Source: Actinomycetota bacterium
Lineage (GTDB): Bacteria > Actinomycetota > Actinomycetes > UBA12327
NCBI GenBank assembly: GCA_026392555.1
Contig: JAPLBW010000183.1
Coordinates: 11,218 to 32,149 of the forward strand
DNA length: 20,932 nt
Reading direction: 5' to 3'
The notes under the pieces are model-generated. The model did no database searches. It was not told where the DNA came from and saw nothing but the letters and a program-made list of their open reading frames with translations. Positions 14,832-20,932 of this stretch are shown piece by piece; position 1 is the stretch's first letter; each line of letters opens with the position of its first letter. A program made the position numbers and the translations under genes.

Positions 14832-15169
14832 GCGTTTTGAGTGAAGAAGACAACAAGCTCATCACGCTGGCACGTAGTGCGCGCACTCGCAACAATGCGG
14901 CCGAAGGTGCAGCGGTTCGCGATGAGACAGGCCGCACCTACATCGCCACCACGGTTTCGTTGTCAGCACTGTCATTGAGCGCAGGGTTAGCAGCTATTGC
15001 TGCGGCCGTTTCCAGTGGCGCCAGCAAGCTTGAAGGTGTTGTCGTGGTCACCGATGCTGGCGAGTTGGCGGCCGCAGATGTTGAAGCCGGTCGCGAACTC
15101 GCGGCCCCGGGTGCCCTGATGCATCGTTGCGATGCCAGCGGCGCTGTCGTCGAAACGATTTCTTTGTGA
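14828..15169 (+). CDS. Cytidine deaminase-like protein without the catalytic zinc motifs
   Basis: This 113-aa protein keeps the general fold pattern of cytidine deaminase: a helix with LITLARSART, a beta strand G-A-A-V-R-D-x-x-G-R-T-Y, a long helix AGLAAIAAAVSSG (52-64) and strand VVVVTDAG (71-78). The residues that bind zinc and activate water are absent. The C/H-A-E motif at the helix start reads S51-A-G, and no P-C-x-x-C is present; the only Cys is C101. It overlaps corC (ATGA) and era (GTGA) by four bases each. In Bacillus a true cdd precedes era, and actinobacterial homologues between corC and era are often labelled cytidine deaminase, so this is likely a diverged, non-deaminating member. 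Its role is unknown. Confidence 0.7.
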   Translation: MSVLSEEDNKLITLARSARTRNNAAEGAAVRDETGRTYIATTVSLSALSLSAGLAAIAAAVSSGASKLEGVVVVTDAGELAAADVEAGRELAAPGALMHRCDASGAVVETISL

Positions 15170-16080
15170 CACATCGCAGTGGCTTTGCCTGCTTTGTTGG
15201 ACGTCCCAACACCGGCAAATCAACCTTGACCAATGCCCTGGTCGGGCAAAAGGTCGCGATTACCTCAGATCGCCCCCAAACCACGCGCCATGCCATCCGC
15301 GGAGTGGTCCATCGCCCGGATGCGCAACTGGTGTTGGTGGACACTCCCGGTGTACACAAGCCCCGCACCCTGCTGGGTCAGCGCCTTAATGAAGTCGTGC
15401 GCGAAACCTGGGCCGAAGTCGACGTCATCGCCTTTTGTGTTCCCGCCGATGAACGACCCGGGCCCGGCGATCGGTACATCCTCACCGATGTGGCCATGGC
15501 GACCAGGATTCCCAAAATTGCGGTGGTGACCAAGATCGACAAGGTCAACCCGGCCGCCTTGATGGAACAACTCTTGGCGGTACAAAAGCTCGGTGAACAA
15601 GTAGGTATTGAGTGGGACGAAATCGTTCCCGTTTCTGCAGTAAATATGAAGCAGGTTGATCTGCTGGCCGATTTGCTCGTTGCTCGCTTGCCCGAGGGTC
15701 CGAACTTGTTCCCGGCTGAGGTAGCGACCGATGAAACCAGTTTCGTCATGGTCGCCGAATTCATCCGCGAAGCTGCCCTTGAAGGTGTCCGCGATGAACT
15801 GCCCCACTCCATCGCGGTTGTGGTGGAGGAAATGCAGCCCAGGGAAGGCCGTCCCGATGATCGACCGCTGCTAGACATTTCGGCCATCGTCTACATCGAG
15901 CGCCAAAGTCAAAAGGCGATTGTCATTGGCAAGGGGGGTGAGCGGCTGCGCGATGTGGGGACCGCGGCCCGCAAGGAGATTGAGCAGTTGCTCGGCACCA
16001 AGGTCCACCTGGACCTGCACGTCAAGGTCGCTAAGGACTGGCAGCGTGACCCCAAGCAACTGCGCAAACTGGGCTTCTAG
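15166..16080 (+). CDS. era: GTPase Era
   Basis: This 304-aa GTPase binds the 3' end of 16S rRNA and assists 30S assembly. G1 is G12-R-P-N-T-G-K-S-T20, the G2 region is QTTRHAIRG (38-46), G3 is D59-T-P-G62 and G4 is T122-K-I-D125. The C-terminal KH domain carries A-I-V-I-G-K-G-G-E-R-L-R (251-262), which contacts rRNA. Length matches the family. The GTG at 15166 overlaps the stop of the CDA-like gene (GTGA) and gives the expected N-terminus; a longer open frame reaches back to 15127 inside the upstream gene and is unlikely. After its stop come GC-rich inverted repeats but no T-tract. Confidence 0.97.
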   Translation: MTHRSGFACFVGRPNTGKSTLTNALVGQKVAITSDRPQTTRHAIRGVVHRPDAQLVLVDTPGVHKPRTLLGQRLNEVVRETWAEVDVIAFCVPADERPGPGDRYILTDVAMATRIPKIAVVTKIDKVNPAALMEQLLAVQKLGEQVGIEWDEIVPVSAVNMKQVDLLADLLVARLPEGPNLFPAEVATDETSFVMVAEFIREAALEGVRDELPHSIAVVVEEMQPREGRPDDRPLLDISAIVYIERQSQKAIVIGKGGERLRDVGTAARKEIEQLLGTKVHLDLHVKVAKDWQRDPKQLRKLGF

Positions 16081-16245
16081 CCCCGGCCGCTGGGGTCCGA
16101 GAAGCAGGCGGAACCCCTAGGCGTGAATCCGCGTCCGAAGAGGGCAATCAGGGCATGGCCGTCAGGCGTGAATTGTGTTTCACTTTTACTATTAGCGTGC
16201 CGATAAGAACAAGGTCACGTGAGCATCGGTGCAGAGGAGGGCGTC
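16081..16245 (+). promoter_or_regulatory. Promoter region of the subtilase, with possible operator and possible era terminator
   Basis: GGGGTCC...GGAACCCC (16092-16117) is an inverted repeat with a one-base bulge that could end era transcription, but no T-tract follows. A promoter is suggested by -35 TTCACT (16179-16184), a 17-bp gap and -10 GATAAG (16202-16207). GTGAA-N6-TTCAC (16168-16183) overlaps this -35. The 10-mer AGGCGTGAAT occurs at 16119-16128 and 16164-16173. The Shine-Dalgarno GAGGAGG lies just ahead of the ATG at 16246. Confidence 0.45.
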
Positions 16246-18180
16246 ATGAAGGCTCGATCAGCCGCCGGACTGATGGCCGCGACCTCCTGCCTTGCCCTGA
16301 TCTCTGGCCTACTGCCCGCTCCAGCTCAGGCCGCACACACCACGACCAAGGTCATCTCCTTCACGCCTCGTCTAGCCAAGACGCCAACCACTGTTCCTGA
16401 CGAAGTCATCGTCCGATGGAAGCCCGGGGTGTCGGCAAGCGCTCGCCTAAGCACGCGCCGCGCCCACGGCACCGTCAAGGTTGAAAGTGTGGGGCTCGCT
16501 CGCGCCGAGAAGGTCAAGGTCGTTGACGGCTCAAGTGTGAGTTCAACCGTGGCCGAACTCAACGCTGACCCCCGCGTGGATTTCGCGCAGCCCAACTTTC
16601 GTTACACCTCTAACACTGAACCGTTTCCCGATGTGGACATCAATGCACCGCAAGCGTGGGCCACGACTACGGGCGATTCCAATGTTGTTGTTGGAATCAT
16701 TGATACCGGAATCGACATTGATCACTCTGACTTAGTGGGTGCAACCTGGACCAACCCTGGTGAAATCCAAAACAACGGCATTGATGATGACGGCAACGGC
16801 TTCATCGATGACCTCCATGGCTGGGATTTTCTCAACAACGATGCATCCGTTTATGACGGGGTCACCTGTAGCGGTGGCGAGGACGAGGACTTCCACGGCA
16901 CCCACGTCGCGGGCACGATTGCGGCCCAGCGAAACGGAATGGGTGTGGTCGGAGTCGCACCGGGCGTTCGCGTGATGCCGCTGAAGGCGTTGGGATGCGA
17001 TGGTGGTGATACTGGGACCGTCATCGATGCCCTCAATTACGCCAAGGCCGAGGGTGTCAAGATCGTGAACATGAGCCTAGGCGGACCAGGTTATGACCAA
17101 GCGTTCAAAGATGCCATTGATGCCTCTGGGATCTTGGTGGTGGCCGCTGCCGGCAACGGTGGCGATGACCAAATCGGCGATAACAACGACAATGCTGGAA
17201 CCTCGGTTAACAACTACCGCCAGTACCCCGGGGGTTTTACCTCGTCCAACATCTTGGCCGTAGCCGCTATCAATAACGTTGGGGCACTGTCTTCTTTTTC
17301 CAACTACGGTGCCGCCAGCGTGGATGTGGCAGGACCGGGTCAGTCCATCGTCAGCGACTATCCGCGCGATGCCTATGGTGCATCGCAGTACGTATTCCTT
17401 GACGGCACGTCCATGGCTACACCTCACGTGGCCGGCACAGCGGCTTTGGTCCTGTCAGCAAACCTGGCTTTGACCCCTGCTCAAATTAAGTCACGCATCA
17501 TGAGCACCACACGCCCGCTGCCCTCACTGAGCGGCAAGATCTTGACCGGTGGTCTCGTCGATGCCAATGGCGCAGTCCTGGGGGTCGCTGCCGTTCGCCA
17601 AGCAACGACGATGACATTTTCACGATCTACAACAATCATCACGGCGGGTCAGTCAGTCAGGCTGTCTACCAAACTGACTCAGGCTGGTCAGCCGCAAGCA
17701 GGGCGCACCGTGAAGCTGCTGCGTTATGCCGGTGGCTGGAAAGTGGCATGCACGGTGCGTACGAACTCGGTGGGAGTCGCATCATGTCTTCAAAAGCCCA
17801 CTACAAACACCGAGTACTACTGGAGATTTGATGGCGACCTGGGTTTGACGTCCAGTCTTTACGGGCTGACGAAGAGTCCCGATGTATATGTTCGTCCGAC
17901 GATCAGCATGGGCTTTAGTCCGACCCGAGTGCGCACGGGTACGAAAACTGTTGTCTCCGGAAAGGTGTCCCCGACTAAGGCCGGGAGGTACGTGTATCTC
18001 CAGCGCCGGTCCGGCACCGTCTGGCGAACGGTGACCAAGCTCAAGGTGAGTTCTCTAGGCGTGTACCGGTTGAGTTTTAGCCGAGGCGTGCGGGGCACAT
18101 TTAGCTACCGCGTCCACTTCAACGGGGACTCCAGTAATGCAGCACAGAACTCGTCCGTCCGCCTGCTCCGAGTCAGCTAG
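16246..18180 (+). CDS. Secreted S8 family serine peptidase (subtilase)
   Basis: This 644-aa secreted protease starts with a signal peptide (MKAR..., hydrophobic to about residue 24, AQA near 27-29). A prodomain (about 50-120, VPDEVIVRWKPG to FAQPNFRY) follows. The catalytic domain is at about 130-440 with D153 in IIDTGID, H217 in HGTHVAG, the oxyanion N304 in AAGN, and S389 in GTSMATPHVAG. All four are intact, so it should be active. Two immunoglobulin-like repeats (about 450-545 and 550-644) follow; no membrane anchor or sorting signal is seen, so it is probably released or held by those repeats. The ATG at 16246 was chosen over an in-frame GTG at 16219 because of GAGGAGG six bases upstream. 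It interrupts the common era-leuA/recO neighbourhood. Confidence 0.95.
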   Translation: MKARSAAGLMAATSCLALISGLLPAPAQAAHTTTKVISFTPRLAKTPTTVPDEVIVRWKPGVSASARLSTRRAHGTVKVESVGLARAEKVKVVDGSSVSSTVAELNADPRVDFAQPNFRYTSNTEPFPDVDINAPQAWATTTGDSNVVVGIIDTGIDIDHSDLVGATWTNPGEIQNNGIDDDGNGFIDDLHGWDFLNNDASVYDGVTCSGGEDEDFHGTHVAGTIAAQRNGMGVVGVAPGVRVMPLKALGCDGGDTGTVIDALNYAKAEGVKIVNMSLGGPGYDQAFKDAIDASGILVVAAAGNGGDDQIGDNNDNAGTSVNNYRQYPGGFTSSNILAVAAINNVGALSSFSNYGAASVDVAGPGQSIVSDYPRDAYGASQYVFLDGTSMATPHVAGTAALVLSANLALTPAQIKSRIMSTTRPLPSLSGKILTGGLVDANGAVLGVAAVRQATTMTFSRSTTIITAGQSVRLSTKLTQAGQPQAGRTVKLLRYAGGWKVACTVRTNSVGVASCLQKPTTNTEYYWRFDGDLGLTSSLYGLTKSPDVYVRPTISMGFSPTRVRTGTKTVVSGKVSPTKAGRYVYLQRRSGTVWRTVTKLKVSSLGVYRLSFSRGVRGTFSYRVHFNGDSSNAAQNSSVRLLRVS

Positions 18181-18183
18181 GTG

Positions 18184-18196
18184 TATGGTTTTCATA
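18184..18196 (+). promoter_or_regulatory. Candidate promoter of the leuA leader transcript
   Basis: A -10-like TATGGT at 18184-18189 ends seven bases before the ATG of the leader peptide at 18196, so the transcript could begin at that AUG. The preceding gene ends at 18180 and I see no -35. Confidence 0.35.
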
Positions 18197-18246
18197 TGCG
18201 GAACCAGTACCTCTTGCTTATTATCCGTGGTGAGGCTCGCTCCTAG
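18196..18246 (+). CDS. Leucine leader peptide (attenuator peptide of leuA)
   Basis: A 16-codon frame, MRNQYLLLIIRGEARS, runs from ATG 18196 to TAG 18244. Its centre is Leu-Leu-Leu-Ile-Ile (codons CTC TTG CTT ATT ATC, 18211-18225), an unlikely chance run directly before the leucine biosynthetic gene leuA. No Shine-Dalgarno precedes it; with the -10-like TATGGT upstream it may be translated from a leaderless transcript. Ribosome pausing at the Leu codons would change pairing of the following mRNA (see the hairpins at 18240-18303). Leader-peptide control of leuA is an established theme in actinobacteria; this particular peptide I identify from codon content and position only. Confidence 0.75.
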   Translation: MRNQYLLLIIRGEARS

Positions 18247-18303
18247 GCCGGTCTCCTCGCCACGGTAGATAGGCGTACCGGTCGCCCCAGACCTAGCCAG
18301 GAG
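18240..18303 (+). promoter_or_regulatory. leuA attenuator: alternative hairpins, one hiding the Shine-Dalgarno
   Basis: Two structures compete. Structure A: CCGGT (18248-18252) pairs with ACCGG (18277-18281), with CGCC (18258-18261)/GGCG (18272-18275) nested inside. Structure B: CTCCT (18240-18244) and GGTCT (18250-18254) pair with AGACC (18289-18293) and AGGAG (18299-18303). AGGAG is the leuA Shine-Dalgarno, so B would block translation. They share 18250-18252 and cannot coexist. A second CTCCT at 18253-18257 offers another anti-Shine-Dalgarno. There is no T-tract, so control is probably at translation. Confidence 0.65.
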
Positions 18304-18309
18304 CTCGAA

Positions 18310-20037
18310 GTGAACCGCAGTAAAGATCCAGTACAAACCCCCAGCGGGATGCCGATCAATAAGTACGTCCCCTTTGCCCCCATCGTGCTGCCCGATCGCA
18401 CGTGGCCTAACAAGGTCATCACCAAGGCGCCCATCTGGTCCTCGGTTGACCTACGCGATGGCAACCAGGCCCTGATTGACCCGATGACCCCTGCTCGCAA
18501 GATGCGCATGTTTGAACTCTTGGTGCGGATGGGCTACAAGGAAATCGAAGTTGGTTTCCCTTCGGCATCGCAGACTGACTTTGATTTCGTTCGCGAACTG
18601 ATCGAAGGCGATCACATTCCCGACGACGTCACCATCCAGGTGTTGACTCAGGCCCGCGACCACCTGATTGCTCGAAGCTTTGAAGCCATTGATGGTTCCT
18701 CGAGTGCGATTATGCACGTCTACAACTCCACGTCAGCCCTGCAACGCAGCGTGGTTTTTAACGCTGACAAGGAAGCAGTCAAGGACATCGCCCTTCAAGG
18801 CGCTCGCTTGGTGCAAAAGTACGCCGATGAAGTCTCGAGTAACACCAATGTCTTCTTTGAGTATTCGCCTGAATCCTTCACGGGTACTGAACTTGACTAT
18901 GCCGTTGAGGTCGTCAACGCCGTGAACGATATTTGGCAGCCCACGCATGACCGCAAGGTGATCGTCAACCTGCCAGCCACCGTTGAAATGGCTACCCCCA
19001 ACGTCTACGCCGACCAAATCGAGTGGATGCACCGCAATCTGGCCTACCGCGAGAACGTGATCTTGTCACTGCACCCGCACAATGACCGGGGAACCGGTGT
19101 TGCTGCTGCGGAACTGGGCTACATGGCAGGCGCGGACCGGATCGAAGGTTGCTTGTTCGGTAACGGCGAGCGCACGGGCAATGTCTGCTTGGTGACCTTG
19201 GGCTTGAACCTGTTCTCGCAGGGCATCGACCCCATGATCGACTTCACCGGCATTGACGAGATTCGTCGCACGGTTGAGTACTGCAACCAACTTCCCGTAA
19301 ACGAGCGTCACCCTTATGCGGGCGACTTGGTCTATACCGCTTTTTCTGGATCGCACCAAGACGCGATCAAGAAGGGCTTTGAGCGCATGGCGGTAGATGC
19401 TGCAGCTGCGGGCAAGACGGTCGACGACATTCCATGGGGTGTTCCGTACCTGCCGATTGACCCCAAGGACTTGGGTCGCTCCTACGAAGCCGTCATTCGC
19501 GTCAACAGCCAGTCCGGCAAGGGTGGCGTGGCCTACCTGTTGAAGTCTGAGCACAGCTTGGATCTGCCGCGACGTTTGCAAATTGAATTCTCTGGCGTGG
19601 TTCAACATCGCGCTGACGCGGACGGTGGTGAAATCAGTGCTGAGGAAATCTGGACCATCTTCAACGATGAGTACTTGCCCTCAACCGGCGCACAGTGGGG
19701 TCGCCTGTCACTCAAGGGCCACCAAAATGTGGCAACCGTTGACCAATTGGACTCGCTTCAAGCCACCATCGTTCTCGATGGCGAAGAGCAGATCATTCAT
19801 GGAACAGGAAACGGTCCCATCGCTGCATTTGTCCAGGGGTTATCCACCAAGGGCTTTGACGTTCGCGTGCTGGATTACCACGAACACGCGCTGTCAGCTG
19901 GTGGCGATGCCCGTGCCGCCGCGTACTTAGAGTGCTCGGTGGCTGGCGAAGTCTTTTGGGGAGTGGGAATCGATGCCAACATCGTGACCGCATCACTCAA
20001 GGCCGTCATTAGTGCGGTCAATCGCGCGCAGCGATAA
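18310..20037 (+). CDS. leuA: 2-isopropylmalate synthase
   Basis: This 575-aa enzyme condenses 2-oxoisovalerate with acetyl-CoA, the first committed step of leucine synthesis. The TIM-barrel has the metal-binding start S-V-D-L-R-D-G-N-Q (45-53), the H255-P-H257-N-D-R-G-T-G metal/active-site segment and GCLFGNGERTGN (280-291). The C-terminal LeuA regulatory domain (about 440-575), which binds leucine for feedback inhibition, is complete. The long form beginning with P-x-G-M-P-I-N-K-Y is the actinobacterial type. The GTG start at 18310 has AGGAG six bases upstream. Expression is probably controlled by the Leu-rich leader peptide immediately upstream. The stop TAA at 20035 is in the same frame as recO. 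Confidence 0.97.
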   Translation: MNRSKDPVQTPSGMPINKYVPFAPIVLPDRTWPNKVITKAPIWSSVDLRDGNQALIDPMTPARKMRMFELLVRMGYKEIEVGFPSASQTDFDFVRELIEGDHIPDDVTIQVLTQARDHLIARSFEAIDGSSSAIMHVYNSTSALQRSVVFNADKEAVKDIALQGARLVQKYADEVSSNTNVFFEYSPESFTGTELDYAVEVVNAVNDIWQPTHDRKVIVNLPATVEMATPNVYADQIEWMHRNLAYRENVILSLHPHNDRGTGVAAAELGYMAGADRIEGCLFGNGERTGNVCLVTLGLNLFSQGIDPMIDFTGIDEIRRTVEYCNQLPVNERHPYAGDLVYTAFSGSHQDAIKKGFERMAVDAAAAGKTVDDIPWGVPYLPIDPKDLGRSYEAVIRVNSQSGKGGVAYLLKSEHSLDLPRRLQIEFSGVVQHRADADGGEISAEEIWTIFNDEYLPSTGAQWGRLSLKGHQNVATVDQLDSLQATIVLDGEEQIIHGTGNGPIAAFVQGLSTKGFDVRVLDYHEHALSAGGDARAAAYLECSVAGEVFWGVGIDANIVTASLKAVISAVNRAQR

Positions 20038-20049
20038 AGCGGTGACCTG

Positions 20050-20826
20050 CTGAAGAGTTATGGCGACGATGCGATCGTGCTTCGCACCCACAAGTTGGGT
20101 GAAGCCGATCGCATTGTCACGTTTTTGACCCATCACTTCGGACAAGTGCGTGCTGTCGCTAAGGGCGTTCGTAAAACCAATTCGCGTTTCGGTGCGCGCG
20201 TAGAGCCATTCGCTCACGTAGCCGTCCAGTTTCATCAAGGGCGCGGCAATCTCGACACCGTCACCCAGGTGATCACCCACGACGCATTCGGCGGTGACAT
20301 CTCGCGCGATTACGGCCGCTACACCACCGGTAGCGCCATGTTGGAAATCGCTGAACGATTGACCAATCACGAACGTGAACCAGCAGTTGATCAATACATG
20401 CTGTTGCTCGGTGGCTTGCGTGCCTTGAGTAAGCAGGAACACGCATCCGGTTTGATCTTGGACGCCTATCTCTTGCGGTCCATGGCGGTGGCCGGATGGG
20501 CCATGGCCTTTGACGACTGTGCCAAGTGCGGTGTGCTGGGCCCGCATCGCGCGTTCGCGTTGAGCGCAGGGGGAGTGGTGTGCCCGAACTGCCGCCCGGC
20601 TGGGGCCGCCAACCCGGCGCCGCAAAGCCTGGAGCTCATTGGCGCTTTGCTGTCGAGCGACTGGGCTGTGGCCGATGCATCCGACGAACGCACGCGGCGT
20701 GAAGTCGCTGGACTGACCGCGGCATTTGCTCAGTATCACTTGGAATCGGGGCTACGTTCACTACGGTTAGTTGATCGCACTGAGCAGGTGCAGGATGTCG
20801 ATACACCGCCACCAGGAGAGTCGTGA
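20050..20826 (+). CDS. recO: DNA repair protein RecO (start codon uncertain, possibly CTG)
   Basis: This recombination mediator works with RecF and RecR to load RecA on gapped DNA. The N-terminal OB fold begins DDAIVLRTHKLGEADRIVTF, then VRAVAKGVRKTNSRFG. A Cys4 zinc site follows (C-A-K-C and C-P-N-C) with the helical C-terminal domain. Homologues begin about nine residues before the first GTG (20077), in the strand x-x-x-A-I-V-L-R-T. In this frame the only codons between the leuA stop (20035) and 20077 are non-ATG/GTG/TTG; CTG at 20047 or 20050 fits the expected length (about 258 aa). Starting at 20077 would cost the first OB strand (249 aa). The 3' end overlaps uppS by four bases (GTGA). 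Family certain, start tentative. Confidence 0.9.
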   Translation: MKSYGDDAIVLRTHKLGEADRIVTFLTHHFGQVRAVAKGVRKTNSRFGARVEPFAHVAVQFHQGRGNLDTVTQVITHDAFGGDISRDYGRYTTGSAMLEIAERLTNHEREPAVDQYMLLLGGLRALSKQEHASGLILDAYLLRSMAVAGWAMAFDDCAKCGVLGPHRAFALSAGGVVCPNCRPAGAANPAPQSLELIGALLSSDWAVADASDERTRREVAGLTAAFAQYHLESGLRSLRLVDRTEQVQDVDTPPPGES

Positions 20827-20932
20827 AGCGCCAATTCCAGTCACCACCACCTCACCCCAGCGGTGCGGTTGCTCCGGTGATTGATGCAGAGTTGGTTCCC
20901 AAGCACGTTGCGATCGTGATGGATGGCAACGG
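20823..20932 (+). CDS. uppS: Isoprenyl transferase / undecaprenyl diphosphate synthase, N-terminal fragment
   Basis: Only the first 36 codons are in the window. After a Pro-rich start (MKRQFQSPPPHPSG) the frame reaches PKHVAIVMDGNG, the hallmark of cis-prenyltransferases. The Asp of M-D-G-N-G binds the magnesium-diphosphate of the allylic substrate. The enzyme makes the polyprenyl carrier lipid for cell-wall synthesis; actinobacteria have more than one paralogue with different chain lengths, so the exact product is open. The GTG at 20823 overlaps the recO TGA (GTGA), and AGGAG lies four bases upstream. The recO-uppS pair is typical of actinobacteria. The gene is cut by the window edge. Confidence 0.93.
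   Translation, partial: MKRQFQSPPPHPSGAVAPVIDAELVPKHVAIVMDGN

Noticed and set aside
16081..16095. CCCC-GGCCGCT-GGGG hairpin as a rho-independent terminator after era
   Set aside because: Short stem with no T-tract; it competes with a better stem at 16092-16117 and neither is a convincing terminator.
18190..18309. T-box riboswitch upstream of leuA
   Set aside because: No T-box consensus or specifier stem is seen; a Leu-rich reading frame with alternative hairpins explains the region better.

Overview
The window reads as a chromosomal segment of an actinobacterium (Actinomycetota) of moderate GC. Three things point there: the gene order lepA-hemW-hrcA-dnaJ-rsmE-HIT-phoH-ybeY-corC-(cytidine deaminase-like)-era-leuA-recO-uppS, the long actinobacterial type of LeuA, and a CtaG/CopD fusion with a membrane-anchored CopC. 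I see no mobile element, CRISPR array, tRNA or rRNA. A free-living planktonic lineage is plausible, but the sequence alone does not prove it.

Layout. Positions 2-808 (+) hold the C-terminal part of holA. It converges on a minus-strand block (822-4907) with a CtaG/CopD copper and cytochrome-oxidase assembly fusion, copC, a 266-aa protein that looks like red chlorophyll catabolite reductase/bilin reductases, and a small His-rich membrane protein. Next come rpsT (-) and a divergent promoter region. From 5411 to the end everything is on the plus strand: lepA, hemW, then the CIRCE-controlled heat-shock pair hrcA-dnaJ with rsmE, a HIT protein, and phoH-ybeY-corC-(CDA-like)-era, largely joined by 1-4 nt stop/start overlaps. 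A secreted subtilase follows era. Then come a leucine attenuation leader with leuA, then recO and the first codons of uppS.

How the genes work together. The plus-strand block is mostly housekeeping: translation and ribosome maturation (LepA, RsmE, YbeY, Era, PhoH), proteostasis (HrcA/DnaJ), radical-SAM heme chaperoning (HemW), repair (RecO) and leucine and isoprenoid synthesis. The minus-strand block looks like an accessory copper/heme module placed between holA and rpsT.

Most worth a second look: (1) a 16-codon Leu/Ile-rich leader peptide before leuA with mutually exclusive hairpins, one hiding the leuA Shine-Dalgarno; (2) the RCCR-like protein in a copper operon; (3) recO, which has no ATG/GTG/TTG codon at the position required by homology; (4) a cytidine deaminase-like protein that has lost its zinc-site residues; (5) two short tandem repeats (17 bp x2 and 18 bp x3) sitting on stop codons; (6) a possible operator over the subtilase promoter.
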